A stretch of 20,006 nt of DNA from an uncultured Capnocytophaga sp. (lineage in GTDB: Bacteria; Bacteroidota; Bacteroidia; Flavobacteriales; Flavobacteriaceae), in NCBI RefSeq assembly GCF_937936315.1, contig NZ_CALGWU010000001.1, positions 1 through 20,006 of the forward strand, read 5' to 3'. The notes under the pieces were generated by a model. The model did no database searches, was not told where the DNA came from, and worked only from the letters and a program-made list of their open reading frames with translations. A program made the position numbers and the translations under genes. Shown piece after piece: positions 7,489 to 15,537 of the stretch; the stretch's first letter is position 1; each line of letters begins with the position of its first letter.

Positions 7489-8229
7489 TTATTGTTTAAT
7501 TTGTACAGGGAGTGTCATATCAGAGTCTAATTGAAAGGCATCTGAATACTCCACAACATTGTAAGGGCGTTCTTCTTGGGTTTGAGGTTTGAGCTTGTTG
7601 GCAGTGAGGAAATGTGCTAACTTGATACGCAATTTATAATCGCCCGCATTAGCCTCGTCTTTGATGTGAAAGACGCCTTTTAGACCGATAGGGTCACGTA
7701 GTTCAGGGTGTTTTTTATCCCAAGTGCGCAAGCGCAAATTCACCCCTTGTGTACCATAAGTACCATTTTCGGGGTCGGTATCTTGATATTCATAACTTAC
7801 CGTTTTGTTCATAGCGGTTACCATTGCATCTCTTCCGTCTTTATTTCCGGGATAATCTCCTTGAAATAACTGAAAGAAATGTTGGTGAATAGGCGCCATT
7901 TTGGCAGTTACAAACTCGTGGTTCATACGCGCATTATTGTTGTAATATACGATTTCGAAGCGGTATTCGTGTCCTATTTGCCATTGTATAGGGGTATTGA
8001 TGTCATATACTATATCTTTAGGTGACTTATTAGCGGTGCGCTCTTGTACCTCGTTAGTGCCTATATCGGTAATGATAAACTGCACCTTATCAGGCATATC
8101 GTGCCCTCTGTCCTTAGTTTCATCAGTAGGAGCTTTAGGTTGGGTATTGTCTTTACTACAGCTGCTTGCTGCAAAACATATTATAGCTATTAAGCTAATA
8201 GTTTTAAAAAAATGTGATATTTTTTTCAT
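7489..8229 (-). CDS. His-containing lipoprotein, paralogue of its downstream neighbour
   Basis: A 246-residue lipoprotein with a signal peptide ending at Cys24, followed by SerLysAspAsn, a weaker version of the surface-export signature. It lacks the long Thr-rich linker of the next gene. Histidines are spread through the domain: GHD (42-44), GHE (86-88), NHE (103-105) and PIHQHFF (113-119). YEYQDTDPE (146-154) and IGLKGVFHIK (181-190) align with the same positions in the downstream lipoprotein, showing an old duplication. It starts 13 bases after the TonB-dependent receptor stop, so the genes are co-transcribed. I know no assigned function; a substrate-capturing partner of the receptor, with a metal ion as the likely ligand, is an inference from the histidines and the context. 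Confidence 0.8.
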   Translation of the reverse strand: MKKISHFFKTISLIAIICFAASSCSKDNTQPKAPTDETKDRGHDMPDKVQFIITDIGTNEVQERTANKSPKDIVYDINTPIQWQIGHEYRFEIVYYNNNARMNHEFVTAKMAPIHQHFFQLFQGDYPGNKDGRDAMVTAMNKTVSYEYQDTDPENGTYGTQGVNLRLRTWDKKHPELRDPIGLKGVFHIKDEANAGDYKLRIKLAHFLTANKLKPQTQEERPYNVVEYSDAFQLDSDMTLPVQIKQ

Positions 8230-8242
8230 TTTTGATGTCTTT

Positions 8243-10558
8243 TTAAAAATTATAAATCAATCTTACAAATACATTTCTACCCAAATCGTGTGCGTAATAT
8301 CTAAAACGATTGGTATATTCCTTGTATTCAGTGTTTAAAAGGTTTTCAGCAGAAAGCCTTATTCCTAAAGTTTGCTGCTCTCCTATCTTCAGAGTTGTTC
8401 CTATGCTAGCCTCAAAAAGGTGATAAGCATCGGGGGTAGTAGGAACTAACTCTTGAGCTGCTTCAAAGCGCGTTTGTTTGGCTACAAAGGTATGTTCTAT
8501 ACCTATGGTAAAGTTTCTTAACAATCCTCTATTGCTGTCTACATTCCATTTTAACTGCTGACTCACACGTGGAGCAGGGATAAATGGAAAATAACGCTTA
8601 GTTTGCATCTCATTGGCAAATACTACAGAGCCTTTCACTTCATAACTTAGCTCGTTGTCACTTTGATTATACCATTTCACCAGAGATAATTTAGCTTCGA
8701 GGTCTATGCCTCTAAAGAAAGCATCTGCTTGAGTGTACTGAAAGATAGGGTACACACCCGAAAATAGAGTGCGCACTTCTCCCGTAGGATAATCGTAAAT
8801 GTAGTTTTTTATCCATTGTAGGTACATATCTACATTCACTCGTAGTCTTGGCCGATTATAAGCAAAAGAAGTAAGCCATTTAAGCCCTGTTTCCGATTGT
8901 AGTGTCTCATCGCCTAAGTCATAGGTGCCTGCCCCGTGGTGTAACCCACTGCTGTACAGCTCATTTACGTGAGGAGCACGCCATGCTACTCCTATATTTG
9001 TACTAAGGTCTATCCATTTATAGTGGTATGATGCTCCTCCTGTATAAGTCAGATTATGAAACTGATGTTCGCCCCCGTAGCGTTGTGAATACATATCGTA
9101 ACCATCAGCATTGAGGTATTTGTAGTCATACCTAAGCCCAGCTTCAGCCATCCATCTATTAGAGTGATAACGCTGTATCCCAAAAACTCCATAGCTAAGC
9201 GAAGCAAAGTTAGGGATTACAGGTACCACCCCAGTGCCAGGTTGGTTATAGTTATCTTGCTTACCAAAACTACCTCCTAAGGTTGTTTGCCAATAATTAT
9301 AACTATTTTCCCAATCTACATCAAGGGTGTGAGTGGTGAGCTCCATATTCAGCGCAGGGATACGTGTTCTATCCATTCGGCGCACACTAAACTCTTGGCG
9401 TATATCCTTCTGAAAAGCGTATTGAGCGGTGAGTTTACCGCCAAAAGGCAAATAGTAAAACGCTTTAGTTTTCAATAGATGATGCACTACCTTTTGTTTA
9501 GGAGCGTTAATAGTGTACGAAAACGGATAAGTAGTCAGCGGCCTGCCGATTTCAAACCTGCCTAATAGGTCGTCTAAATTACCGATGTGAGAACCATAAA
9601 ACACACTACTTTCGTTCTCATAACGGCTGTAAAACACTTCAGCAGTACCTTGCTTTTTTTGTACACCCGTAGCTACTGAAAAGTTTGCCTCACGAGCAGC
9701 GGTATTGTTTAGCAGATAGCTGGCAGTACTAAGGTCTCCAGAGCGTTTCAGCGTACCTTGTACGCGCCACGCCCACGAATGGGAATTAGGTACAGAACCT
9801 TCTATACTTGCAGTCAGAGCTGATTTTCTACCGTTAGACGCAAATGAAGGTAATAACCTGCCGTGCATACCATCACCATAAGGCAATTTCTTAGGCGCTA
9901 TGAGGATTACTCCCCCAAGAGCATCTGAACCATACCGCACAGCATTAGCTCCTTTTACTATCGTTATTTGGTCGGCAACCATAGGGTCTATTTCAGGAGC
10001 GTGATCAGCTCCCCATTGTTGTCCCTCTTGGCGCACCTCATTGTTGAGTATTAAGATACGATTGCTGTGCAAACCGTGAATAACAGGTTTAGCAATGCTA
10101 GCTCCCGTTTGTATCATTGAGATCCCTGCTACTTGGGTAAGTACTTTGGCTAATTCGTCACCCGAATGCTGTATAAAATTCTCTTTTTTGATAACATTTA
10201 GGATGCAAGGCAATTTGCATTCCACTACAGAAGTGTTATGACCTACCACCGTTACTGCATCTAACTGACTAACAGTTTCTTTCATCACCACTTTATAAGG
10301 TTGAGCAATGGGTATACTGATAGTAGCTTCGTAATCGTGATAGCCAAGATAGGTAATTTTGATAGGGAGAGTCCCTTTAGTAAGTTTTTCAATAGTTACT
10401 TTGCCGTTGGAATCTGTTAGGTAGTGTTTTCCCATAAAGTGTACCACTGCACCTACCAAAGGCAATTGCTGTGTGTCTTCTACTTGCAGTTGTAATCGGC
10501 TTTGTCCAAAAGAGGAAAGCGCACACAAAAGCAGCAGAAGGGATAATATCTTTTGCAT
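8243..10558 (-). CDS. TonB-dependent outer-membrane receptor, zinc-receptor-like
   Basis: A 771-residue outer-membrane receptor. In order: signal peptide (1-19), a carboxypeptidase-regulatory-like beta-sandwich domain (about 21-93), a TonB-box-like segment (LDAVTVVG, 99-106), the plug (about 110-225, with VIHGLHSNRI and GADHAPEID) and a 22-strand-type barrel ending in a terminal Phe (YNF), as needed for outer-membrane insertion. HGLHSNR (161-167) and DHAPEID (185-191) in the plug resemble those of ZnuD-like zinc receptors, and the His-rich neighbours agree, so I favour zinc or another transition metal over siderophore or glycan. Two cysteines (114 and 118) sit at the plug start. There is no SusD partner, which argues against a glycan utilisation locus. 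It starts 30 bases after a small His-rich gene. Substrate assignment is inference. Confidence 0.93.
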   Translation of the reverse strand: MQKILSLLLLLCALSSFGQSRLQLQVEDTQQLPLVGAVVHFMGKHYLTDSNGKVTIEKLTKGTLPIKITYLGYHDYEATISIPIAQPYKVVMKETVSQLDAVTVVGHNTSVVECKLPCILNVIKKENFIQHSGDELAKVLTQVAGISMIQTGASIAKPVIHGLHSNRILILNNEVRQEGQQWGADHAPEIDPMVADQITIVKGANAVRYGSDALGGVILIAPKKLPYGDGMHGRLLPSFASNGRKSALTASIEGSVPNSHSWAWRVQGTLKRSGDLSTASYLLNNTAAREANFSVATGVQKKQGTAEVFYSRYENESSVFYGSHIGNLDDLLGRFEIGRPLTTYPFSYTINAPKQKVVHHLLKTKAFYYLPFGGKLTAQYAFQKDIRQEFSVRRMDRTRIPALNMELTTHTLDVDWENSYNYWQTTLGGSFGKQDNYNQPGTGVVPVIPNFASLSYGVFGIQRYHSNRWMAEAGLRYDYKYLNADGYDMYSQRYGGEHQFHNLTYTGGASYHYKWIDLSTNIGVAWRAPHVNELYSSGLHHGAGTYDLGDETLQSETGLKWLTSFAYNRPRLRVNVDMYLQWIKNYIYDYPTGEVRTLFSGVYPIFQYTQADAFFRGIDLEAKLSLVKWYNQSDNELSYEVKGSVVFANEMQTKRYFPFIPAPRVSQQLKWNVDSNRGLLRNFTIGIEHTFVAKQTRFEAAQELVPTTPDAYHLFEASIGTTLKIGEQQTLGIRLSAENLLNTEYKEYTNRFRYYAHDLGRNVFVRLIYNF

Positions 10559-10569
10559 AAGAATTTAAT

Positions 10570-10613
10570 TTGAAAAATAGTCGGTTTTTCAATTTGCTAA
10601 TTTAGCAAATTGA
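10570..10613 (-). promoter_or_regulatory. two overlapping palindromes between the His-rich gene and the receptor gene
   Basis: Positions 10589-10613 form a 12-1-12 perfect inverted repeat (core AATTTGCTAA/TTAGCAAATT) that includes the stop codon of the upstream gene. Positions 10570-10577 pair with 10585-10592 in a second hairpin that shares bases 10589-10592 with the first, so in RNA the two would compete. This could be a protein operator or an RNA switch setting receptor expression; the function is not known. Confidence 0.45.
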
Positions 10614-10960
10614 CTCATTGACAAACCAACTGGGGGACCTCTTGAAAAGATAGCAAAGGCGGTTTGAGGAATGCCTTTTTCAATAAAGAAGAATACAGTG
10701 GAAACTGTTTGCTCCCATAAATGATAGGTAAAGAAAGAAGGAGCAAAAAACTGATGTAACTGCAAAAAGATACAATCATAATGAGTATCTACAGCTGAAA
10801 GATGCGATTCGTGATGACATTCATCACCTGTAGCTATAGCGCATAATTCTTCCTTAGTGTGGTGATTATGAAAGAATTCACCCACTGGGAAAGCTACCTT
10901 TAGCATACATAAGAGAAGCAAAAAGGCAAAGATGCGTGTATATACTGATTGTTTCTTCAT
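10589..10960 (-). CDS. small His/Cys-rich exported or membrane protein
   Basis: A 123-residue protein of unknown family. I take the ATG at 10960 as the start; an in-frame TTG three codons upstream (10969) is possible but unlikely. An N-terminal hydrophobic segment (about 8-26) is a signal peptide or membrane anchor. Then come two His/Cys clusters, FFHNHH and CHHESHLSAVDTHYDC, a spacing that suggests metal binding. Two more hydrophobic aromatic stretches follow, and a conserved-looking RGPP near the C-terminus. It is the first gene of the receptor/lipoprotein operon, directly behind a strong promoter. Small His-rich proteins preceding metal-related TonB receptors occur in other Bacteroidota, as far as I recall; a role in metal handling or sensing is inference. 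Confidence 0.75.
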   Translation of the reverse strand: MKKQSVYTRIFAFLLLLCMLKVAFPVGEFFHNHHTKEELCAIATGDECHHESHLSAVDTHYDCIFLQLHQFFAPSFFTYHLWEQTVSTVFFFIEKGIPQTAFAIFSRGPPVGLSMSQFAKLAN

Positions 10961-10973
10961 CGTTTTCAATTTG

Positions 10974-11004
10974 CAAAATTACTAAATAGTTATGAAATAG
11001 CAAA
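10974..11004 (-). promoter_or_regulatory. promoter of the receptor/lipoprotein operon
   Basis: On the minus strand TTTG (11001-11004), a 19-base spacer and TAATTTTG (10974-10981) match the Bacteroidota promoter exactly. The -7 box ends 13 bases before the ATG at 10960, so the leader is very short. A divergent promoter lies 60 bases away. Confidence 0.75.
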
Positions 11005-11063
11005 GAATTAATAGTTAGTTTTTATCATTAGAGAACTTAGATTTACTAAACAACTCTTACTTT

Positions 11064-11095
11064 TTTGCTAAATTGCTAATTTTTCTATACTTTTG
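11064..11095 (+). promoter_or_regulatory. promoter of the ccsBA operon
   Basis: TTTG (11064-11067), a 20-base spacer and TACTTTTG (11088-11095) match the consensus. The ATG at 11107 comes only 11 bases after the -7 box, so the mRNA must be leaderless or almost so. Two tandem TTGCTAA copies (11065-11071 and 11073-11079) overlap the -33 element. Confidence 0.75.
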
Positions 11096-11106
11096 CCCCT
11101 TGATTT

Positions 11107-13851
11107 ATGACAATACAGAAACTCATATCCTTCATTTATTCTACCAAGCTAATGGCAATTCTCTTCATTACTTTTGCCATAGCTATGGCAGTGGGTACTT
11201 TCGTAGAAAACGATTACGATACCGATACCGCCCGCATTTGGGTGTATAACACTTGGTGGTTTGAGGCGATAATGGGGCTTTTTGTGGTAAATTTTATAGG
11301 GAATATCTCCCGTTACCGATTGCTCAAAAGAGAGAATTGGGCAGTGCTTGTATTGCACCTTTCGTGGGTGTTTATCATCATAGGGGCTGGGGTTACGCGC
11401 TACTTTGGCAATGAAGGTGTTATTTCTCTAAGCGAAGGAGAAACTACAAATACTTACCTTTCCGACCGCACTTATATCACTGCAATGGTAGATGGTAATT
11501 ATCAAGGAGCTCCCTTGCGTAAAAAGAAACAAAAAGAGGTGCTTTTTTCTTCACATACCTCTAATCATTATCAGTGGTCGTCTGACTTTAAAGGCAAACC
11601 TTTTAGCATTACGTGTAAATCGTTTAAACACATAGCTGAGGGGATGAATGCCATAGTATTAGAGGTTGTTTCAGACAATGAACACAAAGAAGTAACTATA
11701 ATGGGTAAACGCGGTGTACAACACCCTCCTGCCACAATCACTTTGAACGGCTTGCAGTTTCACCTAAGCTACGGAGCACGCGAAGAAAAATTGCCTTTTA
11801 GTCTCACCCTCAACGATTTTATAGCCGAAAAATACCCTGGTACTGAGAATAGTTATGCTTCCTTTAAAAGCAAAGTAACTGTGAGTGGGGGAGGAGAGAG
11901 TTTTCCTTATGATATTGAAATGAACCATATTCTCAATTATCAAGGTTATCGTTTGTTCCAATCTTCTTTTCACCCCGATGAACAAGGTACTATATTATCG
12001 GTAAACCACGACTTTTGGGGTACCCTCATCACTTACATAGGTTATATACTGCTCTTCGGCAGTCTGCTGGCGTTTATGTTTGTAGGCAAATCCCGATTTA
12101 GGAAACTCAATCAGCAACTTAAAGATTTGCAAGCCAAAAGGGTTGCAATAGTTTTGGCATTATGTTTTGGCTCTTTGGCTACAGCCCAAACTCCTATGCT
12201 TGTCCCCAGCAAACCCCACGCTGAAAAGTTTGGTGCAATGCTCATTCAAGATGATGGGCGCTTTAAGCCCGTGAATACCTTCTCTTCAGAACTCTTGCGC
12301 AAACTTAGCAAACACGATACTTATAAAGGTTTAACTTCTGATCAAGTTTTGCTTTCTATGCTCCTCAGTCCACAAGCGTGGTATGAGTCGGACATTATCT
12401 ATGTAAAGAAAGCTAATGACAGTTTGCATCGTTTTTTGGGAGTTCCCGAAGGAAGCAAATGGGTAAAACCTAAAGATTTTTTTGATGCAAATGGGCAGTA
12501 CAAGCTCGCTCCTTTATTGAAAGATATTTACAACACAAATACTCCTAACCAATTTCAAAAAGATTTTAAGGAAGTAGACCAACGTATTGGGTTGATTAAC
12601 AGAGCATTACAAGGCGATATCTTTAAGGTCTTCCCTGTGCCTAATGACCCTAATCATAAGTGGATTTCGCACTTAGATTACGTAAACGACACCCTCCAAA
12701 TCACCGACCCGCTGTACAAACAATTTGTAAAAAACGCACTGCCAGCTTACCTTATTTTGCTACAACAAGCCACTGAAACAGGTGATTATAGCAAAGCCAA
12801 TAAGGTGCTTAACAATATCAAGCTACAACAAGAATTCTATTCAGCTGAGGTATTACCTTCACCTGCGAAAGTACAAACTGAATTGTGGTACAATCGCATC
12901 AATATTTTTGAACAACTCTTTCAAGCGTATTTGTATCTTGGTACAGTGCTATTTATAGTGCTATTATGGCATATTTTTACACCAAAACGAATTTTTAGAA
13001 GACTTACCCAAATAGGTATAGCCTTGCTATGGCTCTGTTTTATTCTGCATACTGTGGGACTTATTGTTCGTTGGTATCTCTCGGGGCACGCACCTTTTAG
13101 TGATGCGTATGAGAGTATGATATATGTAGGATGGTCGGCTATTGGGGTAGGGCTTTTCTTTTCTCGACGTTCACCTCTTACAGTTGCTGCTACGACTTTT
13201 GTAACCGCTATGATACTGATGATTGCGCATTGGAATTGGATGGATCCTGCTATTGGAACTCTCCAACCCGTACTCAATAGCTATTGGCTGATGCTGCATG
13301 TTGCTGTGATTGTAGGTAGTTATGGACCTTTTGCTTTAGGAATGCTCTTAGGTATTATCAACCTCTTACTGATGATAGTCACTACTCGCAAGAACGCTCA
13401 TAGAATCAACCTTATACAACAAGAACTCACTATCGTAAACGAATTAGCTCTTACAGTGGGGCTCGTGATGCTCACCATAGGCAACTTTTTAGGAGGTATG
13501 TGGGCAAACGAAAGCTGGGGACGTTATTGGGGCTGGGATCCAAAAGAAACTTGGGCATTGATTAGCATTATGGTTTACGCCTTGGTGATACACCTGCGCT
13601 TGATACCCCATTGGCGCGGACGATGGGCGTTTAATTTTATGAGTATTGTTGCATTTGCTAGTATTCTAATGACTTATTTTGGCGTGAATTTCTACCTTAC
13701 AGGTATGCACAGCTATGCCACAGGTGATAAAATTATCACCCCTACTTTTGTGTATTATGCTGTGGGTATAGTGCTGTTGTTAGGACTGGTATCGTATTTG
13801 AGAGTGAGAAGTGCATCACAAGTTTTACCTAACTCTAATACTAATTCCTAA
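11107..13851 (+). CDS. ccsBA: fused cytochrome c biogenesis protein CcsBA
   Basis: A 914-residue inner-membrane haem exporter and cytochrome c synthase of the system II pathway, attaching haem to CXXCH apocytochromes in the periplasm. The N-terminal ResB/CcsB part has three membrane helices (about 9-30, 50-68, 78-98), a large periplasmic domain and a fourth helix (about 317-335). A middle insert begins with a further hydrophobic segment (about 346-362), as is usual in Bacteroidota versions. The C-terminal CcsA part carries the WWD-type motif WGRYWGWDPKETW (804-816) and likely haem-ligand histidines His661 (GHAPFSDAYE), His731 and His868 (MHSYATGD). Length and fusion are normal for Bacteroidota. 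The ketosynthase gene follows after 47 bases and is probably co-transcribed. Confidence 0.95.
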   Translation: MTIQKLISFIYSTKLMAILFITFAIAMAVGTFVENDYDTDTARIWVYNTWWFEAIMGLFVVNFIGNISRYRLLKRENWAVLVLHLSWVFIIIGAGVTRYFGNEGVISLSEGETTNTYLSDRTYITAMVDGNYQGAPLRKKKQKEVLFSSHTSNHYQWSSDFKGKPFSITCKSFKHIAEGMNAIVLEVVSDNEHKEVTIMGKRGVQHPPATITLNGLQFHLSYGAREEKLPFSLTLNDFIAEKYPGTENSYASFKSKVTVSGGGESFPYDIEMNHILNYQGYRLFQSSFHPDEQGTILSVNHDFWGTLITYIGYILLFGSLLAFMFVGKSRFRKLNQQLKDLQAKRVAIVLALCFGSLATAQTPMLVPSKPHAEKFGAMLIQDDGRFKPVNTFSSELLRKLSKHDTYKGLTSDQVLLSMLLSPQAWYESDIIYVKKANDSLHRFLGVPEGSKWVKPKDFFDANGQYKLAPLLKDIYNTNTPNQFQKDFKEVDQRIGLINRALQGDIFKVFPVPNDPNHKWISHLDYVNDTLQITDPLYKQFVKNALPAYLILLQQATETGDYSKANKVLNNIKLQQEFYSAEVLPSPAKVQTELWYNRINIFEQLFQAYLYLGTVLFIVLLWHIFTPKRIFRRLTQIGIALLWLCFILHTVGLIVRWYLSGHAPFSDAYESMIYVGWSAIGVGLFFSRRSPLTVAATTFVTAMILMIAHWNWMDPAIGTLQPVLNSYWLMLHVAVIVGSYGPFALGMLLGIINLLLMIVTTRKNAHRINLIQQELTIVNELALTVGLVMLTIGNFLGGMWANESWGRYWGWDPKETWALISIMVYALVIHLRLIPHWRGRWAFNFMSIVAFASILMTYFGVNFYLTGMHSYATGDKIITPTFVYYAVGIVLLLGLVSYLRVRSASQVLPNSNTNS

Positions 13852-13862
13852 TTTCTAACTCC

Positions 13863-13896
13863 TAAATTGTTAATTATTAATTGTAAATTGTTAATT
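13863..13896. repeat. 21-base AT-rich direct repeat
   Basis: TAAATTGTTAATT occurs at 13863-13875 and again at 13884-13896, a 21-base period, immediately before the ketosynthase ATG at 13899. Similar AT-only repetition is seen at 4619-4651. It probably reflects a simple-repeat spacer rather than a regulated site. Confidence 0.5.
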
Positions 13897-13898
13897 GA

Positions 13899-14861
13899 AT
13901 GAAGTCTTATATCAACGGAATAGCCTGCATCTCGGCTCAACCTACTTTCTTAACTCCTCATTTCCTCGATGAAGCCCTAAAGGTTACTCCAGAGGAAGTG
14001 TGTTACGCTCAAGAACCTTCTTATAAAGAATATATTGCCTCTAATGCCAGTCGTCGTATGGCTAAAGGTGTAAAAATGGGTATAGTCACTGCTACCGAAG
14101 CCTTAAAAGAAGCGCATATCACTACCCCTGATGCTATTTTGGTGGGTACGGGTATGGGATGCCTGCAAGATTCTGAAAAATTCCTTACAGCGCTTATCAA
14201 TGATAACGAGGAGCACCTCACCCCCACGGCTTTTATACAATCTACTCATAATACTGTTGCGGGGCAGATAGCTCTTTTGTTGCAGTGCAAAGGAGAAAAC
14301 TTTACCTATGTAAATGGGACTGTATCATTTGAATCAGCTTTGTTAGATGCCAAAATGCAAATGGAACAAGACACTATCAATACGGCTTTGGTAGGAGGTG
14401 TAGATGAACACAGTCCGCACACTTTGTATTTATATGATTTAGTAGGGCTTGACCAAAAAGGAGAAGGCGCAAGTTTCTTTGCATTATCAGCAGAGGCTAC
14501 CCCCAATACCTATGGAGAACTTGTGGATGTAGCTTTGTACAATGAACTCACTCCCGAGCAACAACAAACAGCCCTAAACGACTTTCTTTCTCGCCACCAT
14601 CTTACCCTCTCTAATATAGACTTGATACTTACTGGTGAAGCAGAAAACCGTTCTTGGCAACGCCCTACCTTGCACTACAAAACCCTGAGTAGCGAGTATT
14701 ACACAGCCTCAGCTTTCGGATTTTGGTTGGCTTGCCAAGTACTACAAAAGCAAACCCTTCCTGCCATTTGTGAGCTTACTCTCTCTACTCCCATACAATA
14801 TATCTTATTAGTAAATTCATATAGGGGCAAAGATTTTAGTTTTGTACTGTTGAAGAAATAA
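13899..14861 (+). CDS. ketosynthase-like chain length factor, flexirubin/aryl-polyene type
   Basis: A 320-residue protein of the thiolase-fold beta-ketoacyl synthase family. GTGMGC (83-88), TPTAFIQSTHNTVAGQIAL (108-126) and GGVDE (166-170) match the ketosynthases found in flexirubin and aryl-polyene clusters of flavobacteria. At the place of the nucleophilic Cys (TACSS in active enzymes) the sequence reads TVSFES, putting Ser at 143, so it should not condense on its own and is better read as a chain length factor partner (ApeC-like). It is also shorter than a usual ketosynthase of about 400 residues, though both ends look intact. It follows ccsBA by 47 bases without a promoter of its own and is separated from the other pigment-type genes by a 676-base gap. 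Confidence 0.8.
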   Translation: MKSYINGIACISAQPTFLTPHFLDEALKVTPEEVCYAQEPSYKEYIASNASRRMAKGVKMGIVTATEALKEAHITTPDAILVGTGMGCLQDSEKFLTALINDNEEHLTPTAFIQSTHNTVAGQIALLLQCKGENFTYVNGTVSFESALLDAKMQMEQDTINTALVGGVDEHSPHTLYLYDLVGLDQKGEGASFFALSAEATPNTYGELVDVALYNELTPEQQQTALNDFLSRHHLTLSNIDLILTGEAENRSWQRPTLHYKTLSSEYYTASAFGFWLACQVLQKQTLPAICELTLSTPIQYILLVNSYRGKDFSFVLLKK

Positions 14862-15106
14862 AAGAGGTTGTTTGAAAAGTATTAAAATTGACTTTACAAC
14901 TTGTGTCTTTGGCAGAGTTTCACACTTTGTTAAATTTTATTACATTGATAATCAAGTGTTTTAGAGTGTTTTGTGTAGGGGCGTTTTGTAAACGCCCACA
15001 TAAATAGAACTTTTTCGGACTGTCCCTTCATTGTAAAAAGGTTACCAAAGTTTGATCTTTATTTTGTAGGATCTTTTCAAAATTAAACTTTTCAGATAGT
15101 ATCTTT
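14861..15106. repeat. decayed MITE- or IS-remnant-like element
   Basis: Imperfect inverted ends, 14861-14882 and 15085-15106, match at 16 of 22 positions; four of the six mismatches would be G-U pairs in RNA. An exact internal pair is TTTGAAAAG (14871-14879) with its complement (15073-15081). Inside lie a perfect 8-bp hairpin (14979-14986 with 14990-14997) and a degenerate ACTTTGCCAAAG-type motif (14907-14919). There is no open reading frame. The layout fits a degraded non-autonomous mobile element, but target duplications are not evident. Confidence 0.35.
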
Positions 15107-15537
15107 CCATTTTATATTTATTGTATTTAGCATTATACGAGTATTTTAATTTGAAAATCTACTAATGTTTAAATTTCCTCATTAGTGCTGATAAATAAAG
15201 TTATGTATAAAATCTCTTTTTGAAAGATAGATAAATATATTAAGATTGATAGTAAAACGCTTTTAGTTTAAATTTCTTCAAAAAGTTTTGTCTAAAAGAA
15301 TAAAAAGATCTTTTCAATAAAAAACTGAATTTCTATGTTTCAAGAAAAAATAATTAAAATATTTGTAAGGAAGTAAAATGTATGTTACTTTTGCCGTGCT
15401 GAAAAAACTCCTATGTTACAAGATACAAAGTGTTTAATATTAGCTTAAATATAATACCACTCCTGATTTTGTATAAATCTATGAGATTCTTAGGAGATTT
15501 TTCCTAACAAAACATCAACTCTCTATTATTTAAAACA
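14862..15537. other. 676-base gene-free region
   Basis: No coding frame of note on either strand. The left third holds the repeat-like element. The middle (about 15110-15360) is AT-rich, with a 14-base near-repeat (15167-15180 and 15266-15279) and nothing else I can name. The right end holds the promoter at 15362-15393 and a leader of about 140 bases with an 11-codon reading frame (15413-15448) and a small hairpin (15491-15495 with 15502-15506). Confidence 0.6.
15362..15393 (+). promoter_or_regulatory. promoter of the deacetylase-lolA-dehydratase operon
   Basis: TTTG (15362-15365), a 20-base spacer and TACTTTTG (15386-15393) fit the Bacteroidota consensus exactly. The presumed start codon at 15538 is about 145 bases away, an unusually long leader compared with the other promoters in this window. 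Confidence 0.7.

Noticed and set aside
8243..10558. SusC-type glycan uptake receptor
   Set aside because: No SusD partner, no glycan enzymes, and the protein is shorter than usual SusC; the plug motifs fit a metal receptor better.
10961..10969. TTG start three codons upstream for the His-rich protein
   Set aside because: The ATG at 10960 gives a normal signal peptide and leaves a sensible distance to the promoter; ATG is preferred.
14862..15537. Hidden small gene or tRNA in the large gap
   Set aside because: All frames are short and no cloverleaf or conserved peptide is seen.
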